The notes: generated by a model not told the origin, from the letters alone. Shown: positions 17,328 through 27,083, counted from the stretch's first letter. The stretch is DNA of 64,000 bases from Acetobacter oeni (GCF_011516825.1 NZ_WOTA01000001.1:124001-188000), one strand, 5' to 3'. Program-made: numbers and translations.

Positions 17328-19184
17328 TCAGAGCGCAATCCGGAGACACTCCTTTCCGGGTGTGAAATTGCCAATCTCCGGGGGCAGGGTCGTCGCCGTC
17401 CGGGCGCTCTTCAGCAGATCCCGGCCTTTTGCCGACCACCCGGCAAGCCCGAGACCAGGATGGCTGAAGCTGCCGCTCACACGCACCGGAACATCAAGCG
17501 CGAAAAAACCCGTTGCCTGGCTCTGAAATGCCAGATCAAACCATTTCCGGTTCAGATCAAAGATCGCCGCTCCAATCACTGTTCCGGCCGTCGAACTGAC
17601 ACGCAGCGGCAGAACCGTTCCCGAACCATGATGCAGCGTCAGAACCCCGAGCAGGCAGGTGACAGGCGCCATGCCTTTTGCCTTACGGACCAGAAGACTG
17701 ACATCCGTGGATGCCATCGCAATAACCTCGCGGGAGATCTCTCCGCGATCCATCCCGACAGCGGCGGTCAGATCGGCAACCTGCACAGCTTCATTCAGTG
17801 TGCGAACCCTGTCCGCAACCGCATTTGCCCGGAAACTCAGCCGACCACTGATCGGAACCGCCGCCAGTCCCGCCTGATGCCGGAACCGGTCAATATCAGC
17901 CTCCGTGACATTGACCGAGGCCCGCGCTTTTGTCCCGTCCGGAGACGCCCGCAAGTCTCCTGAAGCATGCAACTGTGCGCCTAGCCAGCCAAAGGAAAGT
18001 GATTTCACGTCAATTCGATCCGGGCTCTGCGCCACGGCTACCGAGACGTCCGAAAACGTCAGATCGTTGTATCGAACCTGACCAGCCCCGATCCGCACGT
18101 CGATCAGCGGGTCCGGTCGCGCCGGGATCATCAGTGGAATATCGGTCTGCTGCCCCTGGCTCTTTTGCTGTTTTCCCGTGAACTGGTTCAGATCAAGCGC
18201 GGCGAAATTCATGCTCCCGCTGATCCGGTCCGGCGCTCCCTTGCCACCTTCCGTGAAAACGACATCCGCGGACGTAACCGGATTGTCGCCAAGCCGCCCG
18301 GTCGTATGGTCCAGCGACCAGTCATTTCCCCGATGCGTGAAGTGACCATCAAGTTCCGCGGCTAAGGCAAAATCAGAGGCGGGAACCCCGGCAAATTCCA
18401 TCAAAGGCGCGGAAGTCGGCGTACGGAGCGTCAGCGCTGCCGCAACACCGTCGAAATCGAGCAGATCCGTGCTCGTGCCCCGCAGAGTCAGCGTCAGATC
18501 GCCCGAACGGGCACGAATATCGATTCCGCAGGGCTTTCCCGCCTGCCGCAGTATCGAAATCGGCTGTATGTTCGCGGTGATCGTGACGGGCGTTCCGTTA
18601 TAGCTCCCGGTCACATTCATCAGCAGCGGAGACTCATCGCTGGCCGACGTAAACACCACATCGTTTAACCCGACAAGATACGACTGTCCGCGGGACGTCC
18701 GGTAGATGATCTCGCTGTCACGAATCGTCGCCTGACGCAGGCCGGGGAACAAGCTCTGATCGGGTGGCCCGTTCTCTTCATGGCGGGGGCGGGCAGGCCC
18801 GAAACGCCAGTCGGGCGTATGATCCGCCGTTCTTTCAAAAAGGCCCGAAAACTTCGTAATAACGAGGTCGCGTGTTTCGACCGGCCCGTGAAGCAGCGAC
18901 ATGAGTCTGACCTGCGTATGCAGATGGCCCAGCGCAATCATATCGGGACGGCTGCCTCCGGGCACATTGCCGAGATGCAGATCATCAAGTTCGATTGTAG
19001 CCCAGCGCCCCGGCGAAACATGAAGCGAACCGATTTTTACGGCGCGCCCCGTTGCCGTCGCGATCCGGTGCGTGGCGAAAGAGGCAAGATTGATACGACC
19101 GGCCATCAGAAAGGCGACACCGGCAAGAACCGTCACCGTCGCAACGATTCCGGTCAGAATGATAAAAAAACGACGCAAAACCAA
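17328..19184 (-). CDS. AsmA family protein
   Basis: A 618-residue inner-membrane-anchored periplasmic protein. A single N-terminal membrane segment (FFIILTGIVATVTVLAGVAFLMAG) is followed by the AsmA opening (RIATATGRAVKIGSLHVSPGRW, ELDDLHLGN). Then comes a long beta-rich repeat region and a C-terminal AsmA_2-type part (VRTLNEAVQVADLTAAVGMDRGEI). AsmA/TamB-like proteins form hydrophobic grooves that move phospholipid between membranes. The start is TTG at 19184 with only a weak SD; no in-frame ATG lies near. It is probably a single-gene unit. Confidence 0.85.
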   Translation of the reverse strand: MVLRRFFIILTGIVATVTVLAGVAFLMAGRINLASFATHRIATATGRAVKIGSLHVSPGRWATIELDDLHLGNVPGGSRPDMIALGHLHTQVRLMSLLHGPVETRDLVITKFSGLFERTADHTPDWRFGPARPRHEENGPPDQSLFPGLRQATIRDSEIIYRTSRGQSYLVGLNDVVFTSASDESPLLMNVTGSYNGTPVTITANIQPISILRQAGKPCGIDIRARSGDLTLTLRGTSTDLLDFDGVAAALTLRTPTSAPLMEFAGVPASDFALAAELDGHFTHRGNDWSLDHTTGRLGDNPVTSADVVFTEGGKGAPDRISGSMNFAALDLNQFTGKQQKSQGQQTDIPLMIPARPDPLIDVRIGAGQVRYNDLTFSDVSVAVAQSPDRIDVKSLSFGWLGAQLHASGDLRASPDGTKARASVNVTEADIDRFRHQAGLAAVPISGRLSFRANAVADRVRTLNEAVQVADLTAAVGMDRGEISREVIAMASTDVSLLVRKAKGMAPVTCLLGVLTLHHGSGTVLPLRVSSTAGTVIGAAIFDLNRKWFDLAFQSQATGFFALDVPVRVSGSFSHPGLGLAGWSAKGRDLLKSARTATTLPPEIGNFTPGKECLRIAL

Positions 19185-19314
19185 TACTCATTCGGGATAG
19201 CGCGGGATGCGGCATATCCCGTCAGAACTGGCGAAGGCAGAAGCCGCTCCTGCCGGGCAGGATATTACACAGTAAAGATAGCCGACGAACGATAAAGCCT
19301 CCATGGCAGGCCGG

Positions 19315-20001
19315 TCATGCCTGCCCGGAGCCCCCGTTCGCGGCATGACGCTCCCATTCAGCGGCGAGCCCTGCCAGGAACAGCCTGGCTCCGGAGGCGA
19401 CAAAACGCTCAATCATCTCAGGGGCCATGTCTTCGCCCGTGCCTGTCAGTGCGTTGAGCATCAGTTCCCCGATCGTCATGCCGAACAGATGACGCCCGAG
19501 CAGGGTAATGTCTTCGTCCGGATGACCGGATTCGATGCAGTAATGGCGAAGCCAGCGGTTGAACGCATTGGAATCACCACCTTTTTTCAGATTGAGCATA
19601 ATATCTGAAATATCTTTTGCTTCCGGTGTTTCGGCGATAATAGCGCGAATCAATTCAATCTTATCAGGACTTAACAGCCATTTCGTCATGCCAAGCAGAA
19701 GGCTGGTCAGCCCGCCTTCCGGCGTGGACGATTTTTCACTGAAAGAAGGCGTACAGAATAACCGTGAACCGATCAGGGATAGAAACAGGTCCTGTTTGGA
19801 CGGATAGAGCTGATAGAGCGTTCGCTTGGACATGCCCGAACACTGCGCGACCTTATCCATGGAGGCGGCATGATAACCGTGTGCCTGAAGAATTTTGCAC
19901 GCTGCGGTCATGATCCGTTCGCGTCGCTCACATTCCTCCATTTCGGGCGGGCGTCCCGGTCCCCGTGAAGAGCAGCAGCGTGGCTCATGCTCATCGTGCA
20001 C
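19315..20001 (-). CDS. TetR/AcrR family regulator of the adjacent RND pump
   Basis: A 228-residue repressor starting at GTG with AAGG 8 nt upstream. The N-terminal helix-turn-helix (residues about 28-75) shows RIMTAACKILQAHGYHAASMDKVAQCSGMSKRTLYQLYPSKQDLF, the classical TetR form. The C-terminal ligand domain is of the AcrR C-terminal family (MTKWLLSPDKIELIRAIIAE). It is divergently transcribed from the RND efflux operon. Its likely operator is the 16-bp palindrome at 20067-20082. The inducer cannot be inferred. Confidence 0.88.
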   Translation of the reverse strand: MHDEHEPRCCSSRGPGRPPEMEECERRERIMTAACKILQAHGYHAASMDKVAQCSGMSKRTLYQLYPSKQDLFLSLIGSRLFCTPSFSEKSSTPEGGLTSLLLGMTKWLLSPDKIELIRAIIAETPEAKDISDIMLNLKKGGDSNAFNRWLRHYCIESGHPDEDITLLGRHLFGMTIGELMLNALTGTGEDMAPEMIERFVASGARLFLAGLAAEWERHAANGGSGQA

Positions 20002-20051
20002 TTCGTTTACCTTCCGTGCGGTTTTGTCTGTTACATCACGTCCGTCCCGTC

Positions 20052-20101
20052 TTGACCAGGAGTTACGAAACTATATAGTTTCTATTTCCAGGTAAGCCAA
20101 C
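20052..20101. promoter_or_regulatory. Overlapping divergent promoters with one 16-bp operator
   Basis: The perfect palindrome GAAACTATATAGTTTC lies at 20067-20082. On the + strand, TTGACC (20052-20057), a 16-bp spacer and TATAGT (20074-20079) form the efflux promoter. On the - strand, TTGGCT (20100-20095), a 17-bp spacer and TATATA (20077-20072) form the tetR promoter. Both -10 boxes lie inside the palindrome, so one bound repressor would block both genes. Confidence 0.7.
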
Positions 20102-20189
20102 GCTGTCCCCCGACGTTTCCCCTGCTCGGTGACGCAGATCTGGTAACCGTTCCACACAATGTCTTATTTTCGGTCGGCAGGATGCATTC

Positions 20190-21362
20190 GTGAACAGGCC
20201 TTTCCGTTTTCCAGTCGCAGCCGCCTTTCTCTCGGCTGTAAGTCTTTTCGCCCTCACCGGCTGCGGGCGGAAGTCCACACAGCAGGCAGGGGCACTGCCA
20301 CCTCAGCAGGTGCAGGTCATCACCGTTCAGGCCCAGCCTGTTCATGTCAGCACGAGGTTGCCCGGTCGCCTCGAAGCGTTCGAAATCGCCATGGTGCGCC
20401 CGCAGGTCACCGGCGTGATTCAGAAACGCCTGTTCACTGAAGGTGCCGATGTCGTCACCGGACAGCAACTCTATCAGATTGATCCGAGTGCTTACCAGGC
20501 CGTGTACGACAGCGCCAGCGGACAACTGGCTCAGGCAAGGGCAAATGCGGCAACGGCTCAGGCGAAACTCGAACGCTATGGCCCGCTGGTCAAAGCACAC
20601 GCCGTCAGCAAACAGGAATATGACGATGCCCTGGCCAGCGCCCGTTCGGCCGATGCGCAGATTCTGATCGCAAAAGGTCAGGTCGAGGCTGCCTCGGTGA
20701 ATCTGCGGTACACAAAGGTCGACGCACCGATCACCGGGCGCATCGGCCGCTCACTGCTCACGGTCGGCGCCCTGGCAACATCCGGGCAGACAGGCAATCT
20801 TGCCGTCATCACCCGGCTTGATCCGATTTATGTCGACGTCAATCTGCCCGCCGTTTCGCTGCTGCGCTTACGTCGTGAAGTGGCCTCGGGCCGCATCCAC
20901 ACAAGCGCCGATAACACAGTCCCCGTCAGTCTCGAGATGGAAGACGGCTCGGTCTACGACCTGTCCGGCAAGATGGAATTCAGCGAGGTCAACGTCGACG
21001 AAGCGACAGCAACCGTCATTGTGCGCGCGGTCTTCCCAAATCCAAAAAAGCTTCTGCTGCCCGGCATGTATGTCCATGCAACGCTCGATGAAGGTATAGA
21101 CCCGAACGCCCTCCTGGTGCCCCAGCAGGCCGTCAGCCGGAACACCCATGGTGACCCGCAGGTGCTCGCCGTGGACGCTGACAACAAGGTGATCCTGCGA
21201 CCGGTCACAACCTCCGCCACTCATGATGCGGACTGGATCATCAGCAGCGGACTGAAAGCCGGTGACCGGGTCATCGTCATCGGTCTGCAGAAAGTTCACC
21301 CAGGCGACAAGGTGCAGCCGGTTCCGTTCGGCGGCGACAGCTCTCCAGAAGAGAAAAAGTAA
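20190..21362 (+). CDS. RND efflux periplasmic adaptor lipoprotein
   Basis: Membrane fusion protein of an AcrA/MexA-type tripartite pump. It has 390 residues and starts at GTG with AGGA 8 nt upstream. The signal peptide ends in lipobox ALTGC. The N-terminal lipoyl half-motif (MVRPQVTGVIQKRLFTEGADVVTGQQLYQID) is followed by a helical hairpin (ASGQLAQARANAATAQAKLERY), the second lipoyl half (TKVDAPITGRIGRS) and the beta-barrel/membrane-proximal domain. It couples the inner-membrane pump to the outer membrane channel. The transporter gene starts 6 bp later. Confidence 0.93.
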   Translation: MNRPFRFPVAAAFLSAVSLFALTGCGRKSTQQAGALPPQQVQVITVQAQPVHVSTRLPGRLEAFEIAMVRPQVTGVIQKRLFTEGADVVTGQQLYQIDPSAYQAVYDSASGQLAQARANAATAQAKLERYGPLVKAHAVSKQEYDDALASARSADAQILIAKGQVEAASVNLRYTKVDAPITGRIGRSLLTVGALATSGQTGNLAVITRLDPIYVDVNLPAVSLLRLRREVASGRIHTSADNTVPVSLEMEDGSVYDLSGKMEFSEVNVDEATATVIVRAVFPNPKKLLLPGMYVHATLDEGIDPNALLVPQQAVSRNTHGDPQVLAVDADNKVILRPVTTSATHDADWIISSGLKAGDRVIVIGLQKVHPGDKVQPVPFGGDSSPEEKK

Positions 21363-21368
21363 ACCGGT

Positions 21369-24300
21369 ATGTCACGTTTTTTCATTGACCGGCCCGTCTT
21401 CGCATGGGTGATCGGGCTCATCATCATGCTCGTGGGTGGCGTTGCCATCTTCCGCATGCCGATCGCGCAGTATCCCTCAATCGCACCGCCACAGGTCGCT
21501 CTCACAGTAACCTATCCGGGCGCCTCCGCTGAGACGGTGAACAATACCGTCGTGCGACCGATCCTTCAGCAGATGTTCGGGCTGGACCACCTCGAATATA
21601 TCTCGGCTCAGTCTTACGCGTCCGGGCAGATGGAAATCGATCTGACCTTCGCTCAGGGAACCGATCCCGACATCGCGCAGGTTCAGGTGCAGAATAAACT
21701 GCAGCTGGCCGAGCCCAGACTCCCGACCGAAGTGACCACACAGGGTATTACGGTCGCTAAGGCCGTCAAAAACTTCATGATGGTGGTTGCGCTTATCTCA
21801 ACCGATCATTCGATGAGCGCGCAGGATGTCGCCGATTACGTCGCGTCCAACATCTCCGATCCCCTGTCGCGTGTCTCCGGCGTCGGCGATCACACGCTGT
21901 TCGGCTCTGAATACGCCATGCGGATCTGGCTCGATCCGCAGAAACTGTACAAATATTCACTGACAGTCGGAGACGTCCAGGCCGCGATTCAGACCCAGAA
22001 CCTGCAGGTCTCTTCCGGTGAACTCGGCGGCCTGCCGGCAAAAGCGGACACACGGCTCGATGCGACAATCGTCGGGCCAGCCAGGCTCTCCTCCCCTGAA
22101 GAATTTCGTAAAATTCTGCTGAAAGTTCAGCAAAATGGTTCGCAGGTCACGATCGGTGACGTGGCGAAAGTCGAACTCGGCGCGCAGAGCTATAACTATA
22201 ACGCCGTTTATAACGGCAGCCCCTCCGTCGGTATGGCGCTGAAGCTCACGCCCGGCGCCAACCAGCTGACAACGGAAGCCGCCGTCCGCGCCGAAATCGC
22301 CCAGCTTGAGAAATTCTATCCGCCCGGACTGAAAACGGTTTACCCGCTCGATACCGAGCCGTTCATCGTGCTGTCGATCAAAGAAGTCGTCATTACGCTG
22401 GCCGAAGCCATCGGCCTCGTCTTCCTGGTCATGCTGATCTTCCTTCAGAACTTCCGCGCGACCCTGATCCCGACGATCGCGGTGCCTGTCGTCCTGCTCG
22501 GCACATTCGGTATCCTTTCTGCTCTCGGCTTCTCGATCAACACGCTGACCATGCTGGCCATGGTGCTCGCTGTCGGCCTTCTGGTCGATGACGCCATTGT
22601 CGTGGTCGAAAACGTCGAACGCGTCATGACAGAGAAAAATCTCTCCCCGAAAGAGGCCGCCCGCGTCTCGATGGATGAGATTTCCGGCGCGCTGATCGGC
22701 ATCGTTCTCGTGCTGACGGCCGTCTTTCTGCCAATGGCGGCCTTCAGCGGCTCGACCGGCGTGATCTACCGGCAGTTCTCGATCACTATCTGTGCGGCCA
22801 TGTGGCTCTCCGTTCTGGTCGCCATGACCATGACGCCCGCGCTGTGTGCCAGCATGCTCAAACCCGGGCAGCACGAGAAGACGAAAGGTCTTCCCGGCCT
22901 GTTCAACCGTGGTTTTACACGCATCACAAAAGGATACCTGTCCGGCGTGCATTTCATGGTCGGCAACCGCGTCCTGGCGCTGCTTGGTTTTGTGGCCATT
23001 GTCGGTGTTGCTGTGTTCCTGTTCATGCGGCTTCCCGGCGGCTTCCTGCCGAACGAGGACCAGGGGCTTATCTTCGGTCAGGTCACCCTGCCTCCCGGGG
23101 CGACCATGGAACAGACCGCTAAGGTGACACAGAAAGTTTCGGACTACGTCCTGAAAACCGAAAGTAAAAGCGTCCAGTCCGTCTTCGTCATGAATGGCTT
23201 CAATTTTGCCGGACAGGGACAGAACTCGGGTGCCTTCTTCATCAAGCTGGCAGACTGGGACGAGCGCACCTCCGCCGGGCAGGATGTACAGTCGATCGCG
23301 ACACGCATCATGATGCATTTCTGGGGCGACCCGGAAGCGCAGATCTTCGCAATCAATCCTCCGGCCGTGCTTGAACTCGGTAACGCCTCCGGTTTCGATA
23401 TGGAGCTTGAGGACCGCGGACATCTTGGCCACGCCAAACTTCTTGAAGCCCGCAATATGGTCCTCATGAAAGCGGCTCAGGATAAACGCCTCATGGCCGT
23501 CCGGCCCAATGGTATGGAAGACGCACCCCAGTATCATCTCGATATCGATCGCGCGAAAGCCAACGCACTCGGTGTATCGATCACGGACATCAACACACTC
23601 ATCGAAGGGGCTCTGGGCTCAATCTATGTAAATCAGTTTATGCGCGATGACCGTGTGAAGCAGGTTTATATTCAGGGAACACCGGCATCCCGCATGCTGC
23701 CCGAAGATCTCAGCGTCTGGTATCTGCGGAATGCCACGAACACGATGGTGCCGTTCAATACCATTGCCTCCGGAACCTGGATCGTCGGCCCCCAGAAAGT
23801 CGAGGATTATAACGGTCTGAATGCCTTTGAAATCCTCGGGCAGCCAGCCGCGGGATACAGTTCCGGTGACGCCATCAGTGCCATGCAGGACATCATGGCG
23901 ACCCTGCCGCCGGGCATCGGTTACGAATGGACCGGGCTGTCTTTTGAACAGATGGCCGCCGGTTCATCCACCGGTTCACTCTATGCGCTGTCGGCAATCG
24001 TGATTCTTCTGTGTCTCGCCGCGCTTTATGAAAGCTGGGCCATTCCGGTGGCCGTGCTGCTCGTAATCCCGCTCGGCGTTCTCGGCGCCATCGCCTCAAC
24101 ACTGTGGCGCAGCATGGATAACGATGTCTATTTTCAGGTGGGGCTGCTTACCACCGTCGGTCTCGCGGTGAAAAACGCCATCCTGATCGTGGAGTTTGCC
24201 AAAGCCAATTTTGAAAATGGCCAGTCACTGGAAGAAGCCGTTCTGAATGCTGGCCGGGAACGGCTGCGCCCCATCCTGATGACATCGATTGCGTTCGTGC

Positions 24301-24521
24301 TCGGCGTGTTTCCCCTCGCCATCGCATCCGGCGCCGGCTCGGCCGCACGTCAGGCGATCGGCACCGCCGTCGTCGGCGGCATGCTCACCGCCACTTTCCT
24401 CGCGATCTACTTCGTTCCCCTGTTCTTTGTTCTCGTCCTGCGGCTGTTCCGCGTAAAGCGGCTCGGCGAGCGGGAGGAACATGCCGCGCCGAGTGCGGCC
24501 ACGTCTTCGGAGACTCACTGA
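21369..24521 (+). CDS. RND multidrug efflux permease (AcrB/MexB type)
   Basis: A 1050-residue proton-driven exporter of the HAE1 family. Twelve membrane segments are predicted: one at the N terminus (FAWVIGLIIMLVGGVAI), five after residue 335, one near residue 540 and five after residue 870. Two large periplasmic loops lie between them. The proton-relay aspartate pair is in AVGLLVDDAIVVVENVERVM. FFIDRPVFAWV and GLAVKNAILIVEFAK are family signatures. The stop overlaps the start of the outer-membrane factor gene by one base. Substrates cannot be assigned from sequence. Confidence 0.96.
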   Translation: MSRFFIDRPVFAWVIGLIIMLVGGVAIFRMPIAQYPSIAPPQVALTVTYPGASAETVNNTVVRPILQQMFGLDHLEYISAQSYASGQMEIDLTFAQGTDPDIAQVQVQNKLQLAEPRLPTEVTTQGITVAKAVKNFMMVVALISTDHSMSAQDVADYVASNISDPLSRVSGVGDHTLFGSEYAMRIWLDPQKLYKYSLTVGDVQAAIQTQNLQVSSGELGGLPAKADTRLDATIVGPARLSSPEEFRKILLKVQQNGSQVTIGDVAKVELGAQSYNYNAVYNGSPSVGMALKLTPGANQLTTEAAVRAEIAQLEKFYPPGLKTVYPLDTEPFIVLSIKEVVITLAEAIGLVFLVMLIFLQNFRATLIPTIAVPVVLLGTFGILSALGFSINTLTMLAMVLAVGLLVDDAIVVVENVERVMTEKNLSPKEAARVSMDEISGALIGIVLVLTAVFLPMAAFSGSTGVIYRQFSITICAAMWLSVLVAMTMTPALCASMLKPGQHEKTKGLPGLFNRGFTRITKGYLSGVHFMVGNRVLALLGFVAIVGVAVFLFMRLPGGFLPNEDQGLIFGQVTLPPGATMEQTAKVTQKVSDYVLKTESKSVQSVFVMNGFNFAGQGQNSGAFFIKLADWDERTSAGQDVQSIATRIMMHFWGDPEAQIFAINPPAVLELGNASGFDMELEDRGHLGHAKLLEARNMVLMKAAQDKRLMAVRPNGMEDAPQYHLDIDRAKANALGVSITDINTLIEGALGSIYVNQFMRDDRVKQVYIQGTPASRMLPEDLSVWYLRNATNTMVPFNTIASGTWIVGPQKVEDYNGLNAFEILGQPAAGYSSGDAISAMQDIMATLPPGIGYEWTGLSFEQMAAGSSTGSLYALSAIVILLCLAALYESWAIPVAVLLVIPLGVLGAIASTLWRSMDNDVYFQVGLLTTVGLAVKNAILIVEFAKANFENGQSLEEAVLNAGRERLRPILMTSIAFVLGVFPLAIASGAGSAARQAIGTAVVGGMLTATFLAIYFVPLFFVLVLRLFRVKRLGEREEHAAPSAATSSETH

Positions 24522-26020
24522 TGAACGCCCTCTCCATGGTCCATCGGAGAGCCCGGAAGATCGCGGCACTCCCTCTTTCCGCTGCCCTGCTTTCCGCCTG
24601 CACGATGGTGCCGACCTACCACCGGCCCAAAGCGCCGGTAGCGGCAACCTTTCCGAAAGAACCGGCAACAGACATCAAGCCGGAAGGCAAATCACTACAA
24701 ACGCCCGCCTCAGATCTCGGATGGTCGGATTTCTTCACGGACCCGCGTCTCAGAGCGCTGATCGAAATAGCGATGAAAGAAAACCGTGACCTGCGCACGG
24801 CGGCTACCTCGGTCTCGCAGGCCGCCGCACAATACGACGTGCAGCATGCCTCTCTGTTTCCTGCCATCTCGGCATCTGGTGCCGCGATTTACATGGCGCC
24901 GTCAAAGACCGCTGGTTTCAGCTTCGCTCCCGGGCAAGGCGAAAGTATTTCAACATTCCGCTATTACAGCGCCGGTATCGGGTTCTCATCTTATGAGATT
25001 GATCTGTTCGGACGTATCCGCAGTCTGTCACAGGCTTCAGCCGAAGCCGCGCTGAAAGAAGTGGCAAATGTACGCGCAGTAAGAATCAGCATCGTTTCTC
25101 AGGTCGCCAATGCCTATATCGCCTGGCTCGGTGACCGGGACCTGCTTCATATCGCCACCGATGACCTGGACAATCTGTCGGAAAACATGCGCCTGATCCG
25201 CCTGCGCTACGAACATGGCGAAGAAAATATGCTGACCCTGCGACAGGCCGAAACAGAGGTTTATCAGGCCGCGCAGCTTAAAGCCCAGCAGGTCCGGCTC
25301 GTGGCCCAGGACGAAAACGCCATCACTCTCCTGATCGGCGCTCCGATCCCAGCGGACCTGCCCCCGCCACGGCCTCTGGGCGAGCAGACCCTGATGGGCA
25401 ATGTCCCCGCGGGCCTGCCGTCAGACCTCCTGTTCAGACGACCGGATATCATCTCTGCGGAGCACGATCTCCTTTCCGCGAATGCGAATATCGGCGCGGC
25501 CCGCGCGGCGTTTTTCCCGAAAATCACACTGACCGCGACTGATGGCGTAAGCAGCCTTCTGTTCCATCGTCTGTTTACAGCCCCCGCAACGACCTGGGGT
25601 CTGCAACCCAATATCAGTATCCCGATTTTCACATGGGGGCAGAACAGAGGAAACCTTGAGGTCACGAAGGCAATCCGCGAGCAGAAAGTCGCCGCCTATG
25701 AAAAAGCGATCCAGACCGCATTCAGGGAGGTCTCCGATACGCTCGTCGCCCGGTCAGCCTACCTTGATCAGGGCAGGCAGATGGACGATCTGGTGAAGGC
25801 TTCGGCCGACTCTTATCGTCTGGCGAAAATGCGCTACCAGGCGGGCACGGATTCCTACCTCAATACGCTGGATTCCCAGCGCTCGCTTCTCCAGTCGCAG
25901 CAGGCGCGGGTGAACATCCAAGTCGCGAGATATGAAAATCTGGTCACTTTCTATCGCGCGCTTGGTGGCGGATGGATCGAACAGACCGCCCGGTCGCCAA
26001 GAGTCCCCTGGACTCCCTGA
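24521..26020 (+). CDS. RND efflux outer membrane factor lipoprotein (NodT/OprM type)
   Basis: A 499-residue TolC-like outer membrane channel. The signal peptide ends in lipobox LLSAC, so the protein is lipid-anchored. Two OEP repeats are seen, with WSDFFTDPRLRALIEIAMKENRDLR near the N terminus, the conserved LRRPD-like LLFRRPDI, and GAARAAFFPKITLTA. It completes the adaptor-permease-channel operon. Overlap with the permease stop implies coupled translation. Confidence 0.93.
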   Translation: MNALSMVHRRARKIAALPLSAALLSACTMVPTYHRPKAPVAATFPKEPATDIKPEGKSLQTPASDLGWSDFFTDPRLRALIEIAMKENRDLRTAATSVSQAAAQYDVQHASLFPAISASGAAIYMAPSKTAGFSFAPGQGESISTFRYYSAGIGFSSYEIDLFGRIRSLSQASAEAALKEVANVRAVRISIVSQVANAYIAWLGDRDLLHIATDDLDNLSENMRLIRLRYEHGEENMLTLRQAETEVYQAAQLKAQQVRLVAQDENAITLLIGAPIPADLPPPRPLGEQTLMGNVPAGLPSDLLFRRPDIISAEHDLLSANANIGAARAAFFPKITLTATDGVSSLLFHRLFTAPATTWGLQPNISIPIFTWGQNRGNLEVTKAIREQKVAAYEKAIQTAFREVSDTLVARSAYLDQGRQMDDLVKASADSYRLAKMRYQAGTDSYLNTLDSQRSLLQSQQARVNIQVARYENLVTFYRALGGGWIEQTARSPRVPWTP

Positions 26021-26071
26021 CACGGATCATCACTCTGAATCCCCCGGTTCCGGTATGCGCGTAAACAGCGA

Positions 26072-26099
26072 TTGTCACGGCGGGACTGGCCGATTATAG
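26072..26099 (+). promoter_or_regulatory. Probable tRNA-Gly promoter
   Basis: TTGTCA (26072-26077), a 16-bp spacer and TTATAG (26094-26099), ending 15 bp before the mature tRNA. Confidence 0.5.
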
Positions 26100-26114
26100 G
26101 GAGGAGAGAGAAGT

Positions 26115-26188
26115 GCGGGTGTAGTTCAATGGTAGAACGGCAGCTTCCCAAGCTGCATACGAGGGTTCGATTCCCTTCACCCGCTCCA
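26115..26188 (+). tRNA. tRNA-Gly (anticodon CCC)
   Basis: A 74-nt cloverleaf with encoded CCA. The acceptor stem is GCGGGTG/CACCCGC. The anticodon stem is GCAGC/GCTGC around loop TTCCCAA (anticodon CCC, reads GGG). The T arm is GAGGG-TTCGATT-CCCTT. Confidence 0.97.
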
Positions 26189-26330
26189 GCCTTCAGGCAG
26201 ACGGTCACAGACTGCTCCCGATAATGTGAACTCCTGATCCCCCTTTGCGGAATGGCCCTATGAGCCGTGCGTGCGTTGCGCTTACGGCAAGGTTGGCGCA
26301 ACATGAATTCAAAGCAATCAGGAGCTTTCG

Positions 26331-26768
26331 ATGATCCGTGTTTCTCCGCGTGCCCTTGCCGCATTCGCCATCACAGCCGGTATTGCGTCGGCTTCTCTGC
26401 CGGCTCTGGCCGACGATATGCTGCCTCAGCCTGTACCGTCACCCGAGGGCCGCCCGTCTGCCGCCGGAATTACGCCGGCAACCGGGGCTGAGATTGCCTC
26501 CGTGACGCCCGCAACACTCGCCGGCCTGCTCAACTTCTGTGTTGAAGCCAATTTTGTATCCCACGATGACGGTGATTCAGTGCAGACCGCACTGAACGCG
26601 AAGACAAATGCCGTTCCGTCGGATCAGAACGGAAGCATGGATTACGCCATCGGCACGGCAGGCCAGATGGTTGTTTCCGGTAAAACCTCGACAATCGCGC
26701 CGCTTGACCCGGCAACGCAGACCAGGATCTGTTCGACCGTGCTCGCGCGCTCAAAGTCGATGATCTGA
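26331..26768 (+). CDS. Exported DUF2501-like protein
   Basis: A 145-residue secreted protein behind an AGGAG site. The signal peptide is AFAITAGIASASLPALA. The C-terminal half resembles DUF2501 (E. coli YjjA family): LAGLLNFCVEANFVSHDDGDSV, a central D...AIGTAGQMV, and the ending RICSTVLARSKSMI. Two cysteines (NFC, RIC) are conserved in that family and may form a disulfide. The function is unknown. An intrinsic terminator follows 26 bp after the stop. Confidence 0.7.
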   Translation: MIRVSPRALAAFAITAGIASASLPALADDMLPQPVPSPEGRPSAAGITPATGAEIASVTPATLAGLLNFCVEANFVSHDDGDSVQTALNAKTNAVPSDQNGSMDYAIGTAGQMVVSGKTSTIAPLDPATQTRICSTVLARSKSMI

Positions 26769-26794
26769 ATGTAGTCTTCCGGCTGTCAGGTTTC

Positions 26795-26826
26795 AAAAAA
26801 GCCCCGGAATTTCCGGGGCTTTTTTC
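26795..26826 (+). terminator. Intrinsic terminator after the DUF2501-like gene
   Basis: AAAAAAGCCCCGGAA / TTCCGGGGCTTTTTT forms a near-continuous hairpin followed by Ts. The symmetric A/T ends let it serve both strands. Confidence 0.92.
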
Positions 26827-26867
26827 ATGCGTGAAAACATAAACGCCGTTATCCCGCCCTCCGGAAC

Positions 26868-27083
26868 TCAGTCCGGCAGACGCGCAAAGCGGGGACGCCC
26901 GTCAACGGTTTCATTCCACATCGCAAGCGGTCGCACCCAGACAGAGCCAAGGCTCTCGCTGCGATAAACAACAAGCCGCTCTTCAGTTTCGCTGTGCCGC
27001 GCCGTCGCTATGACCGTGTAAAGACCGCCTTTATAGTGGCGGTAGAGCCCCGGTGTAACGTCATGATTCACTGGCAAAGTCAT
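26868..27083 (-). CDS. DUF1653 family protein
   Basis: A small 71-residue protein. The ATG at 27083 follows AAGGGG; the frame extends upstream without an RBS. It matches DUF1653: PGLYRHYKGGLYTVIATARHSETEERLVVYR, then WVRPLAMWNETV and RPRFARL. The fold is a small SH3-like barrel. The function is not established. Confidence 0.88.
   Translation of the reverse strand: MTLPVNHDVTPGLYRHYKGGLYTVIATARHSETEERLVVYRSESLGSVWVRPLAMWNETVDGRPRFARLPD

Noticed and set aside
17277-17963. 228-codon open frame on the + strand opposite the AsmA gene
   Set aside because: Arg/Gln/Cys-rich shadow of AsmA. Its 5' end also overlaps the metZ promoter.
21957-23537. 526-codon open frame on the - strand opposite the RND permease
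   Set aside because: It is fully antisense to a clear AcrB-type gene, is rich in His/Asp/Gly/Arg as expected of a GC-rich shadow frame, and has no domain or RBS.
26115-26188. tRNA-Gly considered as an integration site for a mobile element
   Set aside because: No integrase or direct repeat of the tRNA 3' end is seen within the window, and the neighbours are ordinary chromosomal genes.
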